The position numbers and the translations under genes were made by a program. This document shows, piece by piece, positions 33,225-44,129 of a stretch of DNA of 64,000 bases (positions are counted from its first letter, which is position 1; each line of letters opens with the position of its first letter). Source of the stretch: Halichoerus grypus (lineage: Eukaryota; Chordata; Mammalia; Carnivora; Phocidae); the NCBI RefSeq assembly GCF_964656455.1, contig NC_135726.1, positions 25,183,168 to 25,247,167 on the forward strand, written 5' to 3'. The notes under the pieces are model-generated. The model made no database searches. It was not told the DNA's origin and was given only the letters and a program-made list of their open reading frames with translations.

Positions 33225-33418
33225 TATTTTTTATTTATTTTGTCTCGCTTTCCAATAACTTGTCAGGTCCATGAGAGCAGAAATCTTGTCATAATTGTTC
33301 TTCTTATATCCCTCACCCTATCCCATCCCCATTGCAAACAGGACTGGACTCAAAGCTGGCATTTCATAAATTTTTTAATGAAAGAAGAAATGACTGAATG
33401 AATGAATGAATGAATGAA
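33225..33418 (+). mobile_element. LINE L2 3' end with (TGAA)n tail
   Basis: 'aggtccatgagagcagaaat', 'cttgtcataattgttcttct' and 'ctggcatttcataaattttt' match the sense L2 terminus. It ends in GAATGAATGAATGAATGAAC (33395-33420), the usual L2 3' tandem tail. Confidence 0.75.
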
Positions 33419-33919
33419 CAGATGAACTGTGTTCCAGTATTGCCTATGGATTCCATGTGTAAGATGTCTTTCTATTCTTGTCTGTTTCATCAACTTTAGC
33501 TGTACAGGAGTTACCCATATAAACACAGGCAAAATGTAGAATCCTAGCTTCAGTCAACAGTCTATAGTTGTAGAAAAAATCCAAATTACATGATGTTAAA
33601 ACTGTGTCCCATGTTCTTCATATGCAAACTCAGTGCAGCTGATGGCTGCCATAGCTCTGACACCATCTACAACTCCTTATATATCGAGGACTACTTCCTA
33701 TATCTCCCTGTTCTTAGAATATGGTAATATGACAGTGGGTAGGAATTAATGCCCCAGAAGCAATTAGCCAGTGAGGGGTAGAAGTTGGTGGATAAAATAC
33801 CCAGCTTCCCCATCCTTCAGAGGAACAATTCTGAGGCATGTTCTATACGATCTCCAGTGGTATTTGAGCCCTGGTTGCCCGCAGCAAACACCACTAATTA
33901 ACAGAACTTTATTTGGTTT
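33419..33919. other. unannotated interval
   Basis: No recognised repeat or gene across about 500 bp. Confidence 0.3.
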
Positions 33920-34121
33920 TCCTCCCTTCCTTTTTTTTTTTTTTTAAGATTTATTTATTTGAGAAGGGTCGGGCAAAGGGAAAGAGAAACCCAAGCAGAC
34001 TCCACGCTGAGCACAGAGCTAGATGAGGGGCTTGATTTCACAACCCTGAGATCACAACCTGAGCTGAAACCAAGAGTCAGATGTTCAACCGACTGCACCA
34101 CCCAGGTGCCCCTCCTCCCTT
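33920..34121 (-). mobile_element. SINEC element, older subtype, with TSD
   Basis: Minus-strand copy from the T run at 33931 to CACCCAGGTGCCCC at about 34112. Short flanking duplication TCCTCCCTT at 33920-33928 and 34113-34121. Head includes 'gaaaccaagagtcagatgtt', the older subtype. An 83-codon frame at 33959-34210 crosses it and is an artefact. Confidence 0.92.
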
Positions 34122-34237
34122 ACCCATTCCCTCAAAGAAAACAGAAAACCTGGGATCATTTCCTTGGGATTAAACCCAAATTCCTGTCTTTGAGTCTCCT
34201 TTTAGGATAATCCAAGGTTAGACATTGTTAAATAATA

Positions 34238-34332
34238 TAAGTATCACATAAAGCTGTTGAAAAGATTCACTGAGTTAATACAAGTAAAGAGTGCCTGGGA
34301 TATAGTCTGTGGTCCATAAGTGTTATCTACTA
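34238..34332 (+). mobile_element. MIR SINE, 3' half
   Basis: 'gttgaaaagattcactgagt', 'taatacaagtaaagagtgcc', 'tgggatatagtctgtggtcc' and 'ataagtgttatc' match the sense MIR 3' half. Confidence 0.65.
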
Positions 34333-35220
34333 GTTATTATCTAGAATTATTGGTCTCTCCTCTGATCCCCTTAATTCCTCTAATTTTGTCAATCTTGGCT
34401 ATTTGGGTCCGCACCTTTCTTCTGGATAGTTGTCTCAATCCCTAATTAATCTCTGAGATTTCTAGACTAAGTTCAACTCCTTTTGAACTGTTGGTAGTCG
34501 CCTTTCCACTTGTCCTTCTCTGGAATGAACAAACCTGGGTCATCCCCAACAGCTTCAGAGGTAGGAAAGTGAAATTGGACAGATCTAACTAAAAAGACGT
34601 ATATTTAAAAAAAAAAAAAAAAAAGACTTACATTACTGCTAAAAAATAGCTGAGAAGACTTAGATTTTCCAGGTGGCCTTTTTTCCTCTGGAAAAATATA
34701 TTGCTAAAGCAATTCCTAGGTGGGCACTTAAGGATCATTATAGTAGATCCAACTGGCCAAGTATTTATGTTGCTGGGAAGCTCATTCTCCTTTTTTACTG
34801 GTATCAGGGCTCTAGATACCAGTAAATTTCTTGAATTAATTCTCAGCCAGGATTCATTCTAGAACAATTCCAGAATGTCTGACTTTACAAAGCAGCTCTG
34901 TCAATTCCCTTAATGTATTATGAGCAATGACTTCACTATATAAAAACCCTCAGAATGTAGTCAAGTATTCACCTTCTTGCTATTCATCTTCATCTTCTCT
35001 CCCAACCACCAAGGGCTATGAAACATTATGAGTATGCAATAAATACATCTTGATGAGTTGGTATTAAAATTATAAAACAGTAAATTCTCTTTGCATGTGG
35101 CTATCTCTGAAACAACCAGATGGTCTCTATTTAGACTAGCTGGTCCCAAATATACATATTAAATAACCTTTATGATGGATTACTCTGACATAACTGTGAT
35201 GTGTAAAATGAGGATGACTT
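34333..35220. other. unannotated interval with a hairpin and an A run
   Basis: About 890 bp without a recognised repeat. An 18-19 base A run lies at 34606-34624 and a perfect 12-bp inverted repeat at 34794-34826 (listed separately). Confidence 0.4.
34794..34826. repeat. 12-bp perfect inverted repeat
   Basis: TTTACTGGTATC at 34794-34805 is exactly complementary to GATACCAGTAAA at 34815-34826, with a 9-nt loop AGGGCTCTA. A tight hairpin; no parent transposon recognised. Confidence 0.85.
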
Positions 35221-35222
35221 CA

Positions 35223-35870
35223 TTTTTTTTCAATTATTTTAAGTTGTGGTAAAATATATATAACATAAAACTTACCATCTTAACTATTTTTAATTGTACA
35301 TTTCAGTAGTATGAAGCACATTCACACTGTTACACAACCAATATGCAAAATTCTTTTCATCTTGCAAAACTGAAACACTATACCCATATTAAACAACTCA
35401 TTTCCCCTTCCCCTGAAACCCTGGCAACTACCCTTCTATTTCTATCTCTAGGACTTTGACTGCTCTAGGCTTTTCATATAAAAGGAATCATACAGCATTT
35501 GTCTTTTTGTGTCTTAACATAATGTCTTCAAGTTCCATCCATGTTGTAGCATGCATCAGATTTTCCTTCCTTTTTAAGACTGAATAATATTCCATTGCAT
35601 GTATACACCACATTTTGTTTACCCAGTTATCTGTCAGTGGACATTTGGGATGCTTCCTACATTTGGTAATTATGAATAATGTTATGAACACTGGTGTGCA
35701 AATACCTCTTTGAGACCCTACTTTCAATTGTTAGGTATATCCATAGAATGGAATTGCTGAATCATACAGTAATTATGTTTTTAATCTTTTAAGGTATTGC
35801 TATGCTGTTTTCCATAGCACTGGCTTCATTTTACATTTTTACCATCAGTGCACATGGATTCCAAGTTCCC
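35223..35870 (-). mobile_element. old L1 (L1M-like) 3' end, antisense
   Basis: Antisense L1 landmarks: 'ttttaagttgtggtaaaata', 'cacattcacactgttacaca', 'aaaccctggcaactaccctt', 'aagttccatccatgttgtag', 'actgaataatattccattgc', 'aatacctctttgagacccta', 'ggaattgctgaatcatacag'. Ends near 'catcagtgcacatggattcc'. Confidence 0.85.
35488..35727 (-). pseudogene. L1 ORF2 C-terminal remnant
   Basis: A 79-codon minus-strand frame with the blocks ICTPVFITLFIITKC, DNWVNKMWCIHAMEYYSVL and a decayed TTWMELEDIML, matching the end of L1 ORF2. Only the C-terminal tail is present. The catalytic domains are absent. Confidence 0.8.
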
Positions 35871-36867
35871 CACAAGGTGACTCCATTTTTTAAACTATTT
35901 CTGAATGTTACCACATCTTGGACTCCATTTTCTTTCAAGCTTTCTTATTAACTGTAAGGATTCTATTTACATACTCTTATTTACCTTTGAACAATTTTTA
36001 AAAACTAATATTCACTGAGTGCCTACTTTTGATCCTGGGGATTTTTTTAAATGAGTGAAGTACTAGCCCCTAACCTCTAGAATCTCTCTGACTCGTATGA
36101 GACATGTAAAAATACTTGAAACTTACAATGTGATAAGAAATTGTCATCATATCCATATGTAAAAAATACTGTAAGAACTTGTACAAAGTGATTACCTTTG
36201 TTAGAAGAATCTCAGTTGGAGTTTCAAAGAGAAGACAGCACTGTGTTTGAATCTAGACTGCTGAGGAGTTTGAAGTTGAAAAGTATAGTGTAAGGGGGAA
36301 GTGTATTACAAACTAGCAATAACTTATACTTAAATGTATAACATACTTGAGAAACTATGATCAAGTCAGTCCCAAAGACCATTAAATATCACAGAAAATT
36401 ATTTTTTATGTTTCCATCAACAATGCATGTATTAAAATTTCATTTATAAAAATATAAAATGAACTGGAGATAGAGTCTACCCACCAGGGATTAGTTGCCT
36501 TTTACAAACCAAGCCCAACCCAGACTCAGGCATACAAAGCTTAACACTGTTGTCAAACCACTGAGATTCAGTCAGTCATCTGGGATTGTGACAGGGGCAG
36601 AAAGTAGACATCCCACAGCCAATCTGATATAGAATGTGTTTAAAGTGTTTAAAAAGCCTAATGAACCATGCATCCATTAATTTGGTCATGTCACAGAACC
36701 ATTGTTACCCTAATTAAGGGCCTCTCGGTATGGGGCACCATGACAGACACTCCGGAAAAAGAGTCCTCATCATACTTGCATGATTAAAATCAAAGTCACA
36801 GAAAACTGATGCAGACAGATTCCAAGGACATGTGAATGCAAAGTTCCATCCAATTACAAACCCATAT
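35871..36867. other. unannotated interval
   Basis: About 1 kb of AT-rich DNA with no recognised repeat. It ends in the TA/CA microsatellite. Confidence 0.35.
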
Positions 36868-36999
36868 AAAGGTATATTATATATATATATATATATACAT
36901 ATATATATACACACACACACACATACATATATATGACATGTAGACATATATATGTGCATATATATATGACATGTAGGTGTGTGTGTGGGGGTGTGTGTG

Positions 37000-37047
<48 letters not shown>
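36868..37047. repeat. compound TA/CA/TG microsatellite
   Basis: About 180 bp, nearly all alternating purine-pyrimidine: (TA)n, (CA)n, ATAC, (TG)n and a final (TA) run of about 40 bp at 37003-37047. The block TATATATGACATGTAG occurs twice with small changes (about 36929-36944 and 36961-36976), showing internal duplication. Minus-strand frames rich in I, Y, C and V are artefacts of it. Confidence 0.95.
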
Positions 37048-37048
<1 letters not shown>

Positions 37049-38206
37049 TAAGACAGAATGCATACTGTAGTAGAGAGGATAAGTAGGTGTCATGGGCAGG
37101 TATGTATATTAATAGATTGGATCAGTGGACCTTTGGGGAAAAGTCATTACTTCTTGCATTTATCAGGAAAGTTCACTCAAGGATGTTTTGGGAAAGTTCA
37201 ATTTTTAAAGATAATCATCTCCTTTCTACACTTTGCACATAAAGAGCTAACCATTAAGGTAGTAAATCATAGATCAAAGTTAGTTAGCATAACCTAGATA
37301 GCAGAAAAAGGCATTTTTCACATGTAAAAAGTAAGAAATTTACTACCAAGGTAATGTTATCAGGTGCCTGGTAATTTTCACCCACGGAAATAAAATATGA
37401 TACACGAACCGCTCCATAATATTTGGGTGCACATGAGCTAACCTTATTTTCTCTGTCCCAGAGCCAACACTTATGTAATTATTTGATATATATAATTTTT
37501 TTATCAAAGGCATTGGCGCACATCAGTGAGAACTTTCAACCACCTTGAAAATGACCTTTAGAATATTTCATTAGCAGACTGTCTTTCAGAGCCTGAGTTG
37601 ACATTCATGTTTCTTCATACCAGTCTTTCATCCATAAAACCCTTTGTTCTACTGAACAGTTTCCAGACAATGTAGGCAATCAAAAAAAAAAAAAAAAAAA
37701 AAGAAGAAAGCAAGCGTCCACTCCAGTATTTGATCAGTCTTATTCAAATCTCATCTATTAATATCTTTTGAGATCTTTCTAAGAATTTTATTTCCTTTCT
37801 TTATCATATTATTTCCTAAAAAAAACTCCCCGAATTTAATGAAACGGAAACTTGATATTTCATAGGAAATAGGCACAATTCGTGGTTAAATTTTATCCAT
37901 TTCTATCACTTTCAATAAAGTTTATGGGAAAATAACTGCTGTGTTGAGCTCAAAGATTTATTTTTAATTACAGAAGGTTGAATTTTCAGCAAATTTTTAG
38001 GAAAAAACTCTCAGTTACTTAAATAGCATTTTATACACACCAAAATATATGGTCAAAATGAAACAATCTAAATAGTCAAATAGATATTTTTCAGTATTTT
38101 AATAAAAATAAAATGTTAACTGAGTATTGTGAGGAGCAACATGTTTATAACATATCCTATAAATCGGGTTTGTTTTAGAACCACAAACACAGGACACATA
38201 CAACAT
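37048..38206. other. AT-rich unannotated interval with an A run
   Basis: Contains an A run at 37682-37702. No repeat family or gene recognised; the 79-codon frame at 37058-37297 shows no known motif. Confidence 0.35.
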
Positions 38207-38448
38207 AGAAATCCATTGTGTCTAGGGCGCCTGGGTGGCTCAGTCATTAAGTGTCTGCCTTCGGCTCAGGTCATGATCCCAGCGTCCTGGGATCGAGTCC
38301 CACATCGGGTTCCCTGCTCAGCAGGAGCCTGCTTCTCCCTCTCCCACTCCCCCTGCTTGTGTTCCTGCTCTCGCTATCTCTCTCTCTGTCAAATAAATAA
38401 ATAAAATCTTTAAAAAAAAAAAAAAAAAAAAGAAATCCATTGTGTCTA
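38207..38448 (+). mobile_element. SINEC element with exact 18-bp TSD
   Basis: From GGGCGCCTGGGTGGCTCAGT at 38225 to the A tail at 38430. Target-site duplication AGAAATCCATTGTGTCTA at 38207-38224 and 38431-38448 is exact. Head and tail are close to the family pattern and the tail A run is long (about 20), which fits a relatively young insertion. Confidence 0.97.
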
Positions 38449-38706
38449 GTCTCTGCAATGCAAAAATCATGTTGGCTTCTTCAACCCTTCCAATATTTAT
38501 GTGCAGATGTGTATCATTTTAGCTGATGTACTTTGGAACCTTAAAAATGAAGCTGTTACTGAACAGGTAAAATTTTGATGTATCCTGGCATCACACTGTG
38601 TGAAATATGTACATTTCAGAAGCAGAAAATGCTGCTTTTGGTGCAAGACTATGCCTATTAATCCTACCACAGTAATTTAAACAACCATTGGGAGACTTTG
38701 CTCTTA

Positions 38707-38927
38707 AAAGTTAAACACAAGGGCGCCTGGGTGGCTCAGTTGGTTAAGCGACTGCCTTCGGCTCAGGTCATGATCCTGGAGTCCCTGGATCGAGTCCCGC
38801 ATCGGGCTCCCTGCTCAGCAGGGAGTCTGCTTCTCCCTCTGACCCTCCCCCCTCTCATGTACTCATTCTCTCTCTCTCTCAAATAAATAAATAAAATCTT
38901 TAAAAAAAAAAAAAAAGTTAAACACAA
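38707..38927 (+). mobile_element. SINEC element with exact TSD
   Basis: From GGGCGCCTGGGTGGCTCAGT at 38721 to A tail. Exact target-site duplication AAAGTTAAACACAA at 38707-38720 and 38914-38927. A-box-like TGGCTCAGTTGGTTAAGCG and B-box-like TGGATCGAGTCCC are intact. It lies about 300 bp from another SINEC in the same orientation but belongs to a different subtype, so the two are independent insertions. Confidence 0.97.
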
Positions 38928-39326
38928 GCCATTAAAATCAGAGAAACACCAAGCTCAATTTGATTTATTATCTCTTAAACATTATGCTTCTGCCTATTGG
39001 ATAAGGGGCCCCAGCAGCGAGACTGAAATTTGTGAGATTCTTTTTCTTAATAGAGATATTGATTTTGCCTTTTGTTCTAGAACTTAGAATATCCTAGTTT
39101 CATTATGTTTTAATATTTTGTTGTTCAAGCTAGTTTGCTTTTATGGTACTTCATAACATTATGTTTTGTGAATGACATAAGAAGAAGAAGGAATAGAATT
39201 TGGTTTCAAATAATGTAACTTAGAAGAGACAAATGCGGATTGTCAAAAAGTTGAAGAGTTAGAAGAAGCAAGATTCTCTTTACACTCTTCTTTCAAAAAA
39301 ATATTACTGAAAACTTCTAAATATGT

Positions 39327-41637
39327 CAAAATACTTTTTTTAATTTTTAATTTTAATTCCAGCTAGTTAGCATACAATGTTATATATTAATTTCAGATGT
39401 ACAATCTAGTAATTCAACAGTTCCATCCACCACCCTGTATAAATCATGACAAGTGCACTCCTTAATCCCCATCACCTATTCAACCCATCCCCCCACCCAC
39501 CAGTAACCCCATCAGATTGTTCTCTATAGTTAAGAGGCTATTTCTTGGTTTGCCCCTCTCTATTTTTCTCCCTCTGCTTGTTTTGTTTCTTAAATTCCAC
39601 ATGTGAGTGAAATTATATGATATTTGTCTTTCTCTGACTGACTTATTACACCGAACATTATACTCTCTAACTCCATGTCATTGTAAATGGCAAAATTTCA
39701 TTCTTTTTTATGGCTGAATAATATTCCATCATTTATATATCACATCTTCTTTATCCATTCATCAATCGATGGACACTTGAGCTGCCTCCACATCTTGGCT
39801 GTTGTAAATAATGCTGTTATAAACATAGGGGTGCATGTATCCCTTTGAATTAGTGATTTTGTACTCTTTGGGTAAATACCCAGTAGTGCAATTGCTGGAT
39901 CGAGGGTAGTTCTATTTTTAACTTTTTGAGGAATCTCCATACTGTTTTCCACAGTGGCTGCAGCAGTTTGCATTCCCACCAACAGTGCACAAGTATTCCT
40001 TTTTGCATGTTGCTGTTCAGTTTTCCGAACACCATTTGTTGAAGAGATATTCTTTTTCCCATTGGACATTCTTTTCTGCTTTGTCAAAGATTAATTGGCC
40101 ATATAATTATGGGTTCATTTCTGGGTTTTCTATTCTGTTCTAGTGATCTATGTGTTTGTTTTTGTGTCAGTACCATACTGTTTTGATTACTATAGCTTTG
40201 AAATGTAACTTGAAGTCTGGAGTTGTGATGCCTCCAGCTTTGCTTTTCTTTTTCAAGATTGCTTTGGCTATTCAGGGTCTTTGTGGGTCCATACAAATTT
40301 TAGGATTGTTTGCTCTAGGTCTGTGAAAAATGCTGTTGGTATTTTGATAGCGATTGCATTAAATGTGTAGGTTGCTTTGGGTAGCATAAACATTTTAACA
40401 ATATTTGTTCTTCTAACCCATGAGCATGGAAGGTCTTTCCATTTCTTTGTGTCATCTTGAATTTCTTTCATCAGTGTTTTATAGTTTTCAGAGTACAAGT
40501 CCTTACCTCTTTGGTTAGGTTTATTCCTATGTATCTTACTATTTTGGGTGCAATTGTAAAGTGGATCGTTTTCTTAATTTCTCCTTCTGCTGCATCATTA
40601 TTGGTGTATAGAAATGCAACAGATTTCTGTACATTGATTTTGTATCCTGCGACTTTACTGAATTCATTGATCAATTCGAGCAGTTTTTTGGTGGAGTCTT
40701 TAGGGTTTTCTATATGTAATATTATGTCATCTGCAAGTAGTAAATGTTTTACTTCTTCCTTACTCATTTGGATTCCTTTTATTTCTTTTTGTTGGCTGAC
40801 TGCTGTGGCTAGGACTTCCAGTACTATGTTGAATAAAAGTGGTTAGAGTAGACATCCTTGTCTCGTTCCTAACCTTAGGGGAAAAGCTCTGTTTTTCCCC
40901 ATTAAGGATGATGTTAGCTGTGGGTTTTTCATAGATGGCCTTTATTATGTTGAGGTATTCTTTGCTGAGGGTTTTTATCATGAATCGATGTTGTACTTTG
41001 TCAAATGCTTTTTCTGCATCTATTCAAATGATCATATGGTTCTTATCCTCTTATTGATGTGATGTATCACACTGATTGATTTGTGAATATTGAACCTCCC
41101 TTGCAATCCAGGAATAAATCCCACTTCATCGTGGTGAATGATTTTTTTAATGTATTGTTGGATTCCGTTTGCTAGTATTTTATTGAGAATTTTTACATCT
41201 GTGTTCATCAGGGATATTGGCCTATAGTTCTCTTTTTTAGTGGTATCTTTATCTGGTTTTGGTATCAGGGTAATGCTGGCCTCATAAAATGAATTTGGAA
41301 GTTTTCCTTCCTTTTCTATATTTTGGAATAGTTTAAGAAGAAGAGGTATTAACTCTTCTTTAAATGTTTGGTAGAATTCACCTGTGAAGTCATCTGGGCC
41401 TGGACTTTTGTTTGTTGGGAGTTGGGGTTTTTTTTGTTTTTGTTTTTTTTATTATTACTGATTCAATTTCTTCGCCAGTTATTATTCTGTTCAAACTTTC
41501 TATTTCCTCCTGTTTCAGTTTTGGTAGTTTATACGTTTCTAGAAATTTAACCATTTCTTCCAGGTAGTCCAAATTGTTGGCATATAGTTTTTTGGAATAT
41601 TCTCTTATTGTTTGTATTTCTGTGGTGTTGGTTTCAA
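39327..41637 (-). mobile_element. L1 element, 5'-truncated with an internal deletion
   Basis: Antisense L1 of 2.3 kb. Its 3' end lies at 39327 ('tttttaattttaattccagc') and its 5' break at about 41637. It carries ORF2 from upstream of the reverse transcriptase to the C-terminus plus the 3' UTR. The flanks 'tcaaaatactttt' and 'tcaaactatttct' resemble a decayed target-site duplication. Near 40000-40030 the ORF2 jumps from the mid-C-terminal region to the distal end, so several hundred bases are missing. Confidence 0.93.
39740..41572 (-). pseudogene. L1 ORF2 (reverse transcriptase) remnant, frameshifted
   Basis: Frames on the minus strand, in order: 41572-41390 ([19 protein letters not shown] and the start of the reverse transcriptase), 40981-40760 ([18 protein letters not shown]), 40767-40471 ([13 protein letters not shown], with the ADD core of the catalytic FADD-like motif, then [15 protein letters not shown]), 40498-40268 ([13 protein letters not shown]) and 40087-39740 ([38 protein letters not shown]). 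Stops and frameshifts separate them, and the N-terminal endonuclease is absent. It cannot make a working enzyme. Confidence 0.93.
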
Positions 41638-41639
41638 AC

Positions 41640-42117
41640 TATTTCTTAAACAAAAGAACCAGATGGTTATAGAGTAACTTAAAGCAACTTTCTACCCACT
41701 TATGGCCAGGAAATATTTTTCAGTCTTAGAACTCAAACACTGTAATATCAGATTGGAATGGAACCAGTTAAATAGAGGAGAAAAATCACCAATAAAACCT
41801 TCTGAAGAACTTCATGAAGAGAAAAAGCTTAGCAATGAACTTAAATTCACAGGAGAGGTTGTCCAGCATTCATGCACAGTTGAGATGACTTGTCAAACAA
41901 GAATCAAACTCTCTCCTGATAAGATGTGTTAAAACTCATTTAAGGAAACTACTTATTGAAGGTGCAGAAGAGATGGTAAAAGTGAGATATGGAGTATATA
42001 CTGAAGAGGGATGGGGCTATAAATGGCTTTTTTAGCTTTCCTAAATATAACCAAATCATGTTCATATGTCAGATTATGCTTTTGGAGTGTTTCAGTGGGT
42101 CTTGAACATTTGAACCT
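41640..42117. other. unannotated interval
   Basis: About 480 bp. The 76-codon frame at 41702-41932 has no motif I recognise. Nothing else seen. Confidence 0.3.
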
Positions 42118-42236
42118 TTTTGTATTCAATAATTTTCACTGAGCACCTTCTATGTTTCAAACACTGAACTAGGCACTGAGGTTATAACAACATGTCAAGT
42201 GGACTCTCTCCTATGCAGGGAGGGAGACAGTGTGTG
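42118..42236 (-). mobile_element. LINE L2 3' end (antisense)
   Basis: 'attcaataattttcactgag', 'caccttctatgtttcaaaca' and 'ctgaactaggcactgaggtt' match the antisense L2 end. Confidence 0.6.
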
Positions 42237-42629
42237 AGAGCTCATGCACATATATCCTCTTACAGACTGGTCCTAATGAATGCCTCTTTATGTTGATCTG
42301 GGCTTTATCCTCTTCACAATTCTGGAAAACTGGAAAGAGATCATGGGAAATTGAGGCACTAGTTTGAGTCAGTAACCTTGTATTTCTCAGCATATAATCA
42401 TGAATAAGGGTCTGCCACCTTGACTCATATCTGCCATACACTACCCAAAATTAATTTTCCAGTCAGCCCCCAAACTCTCCCTTAACAGTAGCTCCTCCTC
42501 TTCACTCCTGTTCCATCCCCAATTTATTCTTCACAATCTACATTCTGCCCCACTGCTATGCTGAAAGCTCTTTCACCAGAGTCCCCAGTGACCTCTTATA
42601 ATCAATTCCAATAAACATTTCTCAATCTG
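42237..42629. other. unannotated interval, possible L2 scrap
   Basis: 'gctgaaagctctttcaccag' and 'tccccagtgacctcttataa' (42560-42600) resemble an old LINE or LTR piece but I cannot assign it. Confidence 0.3.
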
Positions 42630-42639
42630 TGCTGTGTGC

Positions 42640-43080
42640 ATTTTGTTTGCTCCTTTGGGATCCACTCCCATCTCTCCTCCAATTTGCTCCGCACCAGAGG
42701 CTTATCTGTATGGACTACCTCACAGACTTCCTTGCTTCTGATTGGGCTTGGCCAGTGGAGAGCACATGCAAAAGAGTAGGGGAAGAGTCAAGACAGTGTC
42801 AGGATAGTTCCCCTCCATCCTCACCCTGCGAAGCCCCTCAAACAAAGTCCAGAGCTCCCTCATGCCAGGTTCTGGTAACTGCTCCCTCTTCTTGCCCATT
42901 TAGGCTGAGGAGCAGTCACGGCCTCACTCGCTTACTAGCCCCGGTGAGAGGCACTGTCATCATGGAGTTTCCCCCACATCTTAGTAAACAGCCTCTTTAT
43001 TAAGCGCTCCTCAAATTAACCCATTTGAGAGCTCAATCTGTTTCCTGTGGACAACCTGACAAACTACAGTCCTTATCTTA
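42640..43080. repeat. unassigned ancient repeat, candidate
   Basis: Holds a 124-codon frame (42629-43003) whose protein has no recognised motif. The end ('cctctttattaagcgctcct', 'caaattaacccatttgagag', 'ctcaatctgtttcctgtgga') resembles a widely repeated mammalian 3' end with the theme of a terminal 'cctcaa...ttacccttttgagtg...' block, but I cannot name the family with confidence. I read it as repeat-derived non-coding DNA. Confidence 0.4.
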
Positions 43081-43639
43081 CTTGCCGCTCTCCACCATTT
43101 GATAACCAATGTCCACTCTCTTCTTATCTCTGACTCTACCTTCTTAGTCTCCTTAATGAGTCTGTCTTAGTGTGGTCAAGAAAGAGTGACTCTATTAATC
43201 TTCAACAGCCCTCCCCCATAAACGTATAGTCTGAGTAAAAACAATGTGCTTTGATGGAAACATAGGTTCAAAACAAGCTCCCTATGCAGTGCCCTTACTC
43301 ACACACACACACACCAAATTCATTTTATGCCCCTGGGTACCTCCGAAATAAAGTCTAGATTCACTTAGTAGCTTCTCTTCCTCTGCTTATCCCTTAAATA
43401 CTGTTACTCTGTTACTTTCCACATGCACGTTTTACGTTTTCCATGCTTTTATTTTATACATTCTTTCTGTGAAACTTCAAGTCTATGGGTTCAATTTCCA
43501 TACAAATGTTGAACACCTACCACTTTACCAGTCCTCTCCTCTGACCTTTTGTCCCAACAATCCTTCTGAGTAGAAGGTAGTCCCTTTAGGAGGCCCCAAA
43601 GAATCTCAAACTCAAAAAATTCACACCAGAATCATTAAG
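43081..43639. other. unannotated interval
   Basis: No repeat family recognised, except a short (CA)9-type run at 43299-43315. Pyrimidine-rich overall. Confidence 0.3.
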
Positions 43640-43900
43640 AGCCCTCCAAGACCTACCCATTCTCCAGTTCCCTATCCCAGTGAATGGCATTGATATCAGC
43701 TCAGAATTCCAAGACAGAAATCTGTAAGCTGTCCTTGATGCTCTTACTCCATCCCCCTTCACCCATGAAATCATCCAGACAGGACTATTGGTTCTATCCT
43801 CTTACATCTTAAACCTACCCCTCTCCTTTCCTCAACTTCACAGCCTCCTAAGTATACCATCTGAATCAAATCTTACCCTTCTATAATCCATTTTCCATAC
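43640..43900 (+). mobile_element. possible LINE L2 fragment
   Basis: 'tgtccttgatgctcttactc', 'catcccccttcacccatgaa', 'gacaggactattggttctat' and 'cctctcctttcctcaacttc' resemble a diverged sense L2 upstream segment. Weak evidence. Confidence 0.35.
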
Positions 43901-44129
43901 CATTTCTCTCTGATGTTTAAAAAAAAAATCTTATCCTGTTACTCTCCCTTTGTATCTTTCAAGGACTATATTACATTCAGGAAAATATATTTGAACTTTC
44001 CCAAAAAAAACACGCAAGACCCCTAACTACATTTCTAGGCTCGTATCATCACAAAACACACATATATCATAAAATCCAGTCATTTATAATTAATGTTATA
44101 TGGTCATGTATACCTACACAAGTACACTC

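Noticed and set aside
36868..37047. Possible CRISPR-like or origin-like array from repeated units
   Set aside because: Units are simple dinucleotides with no spacer structure, and the host is a mammal.
36714..37093. Minus-strand frames of 79-81 codons rich in Y, I, C and V
   Set aside because: Pure products of the TA/CA microsatellite.
40457..40846. 129-codon plus-strand frame, the longest in the window
   Set aside because: It is the complement of the L1 ORF2 reverse transcriptase region on the minus strand, which has the recognisable ADD and KINVQKS blocks.
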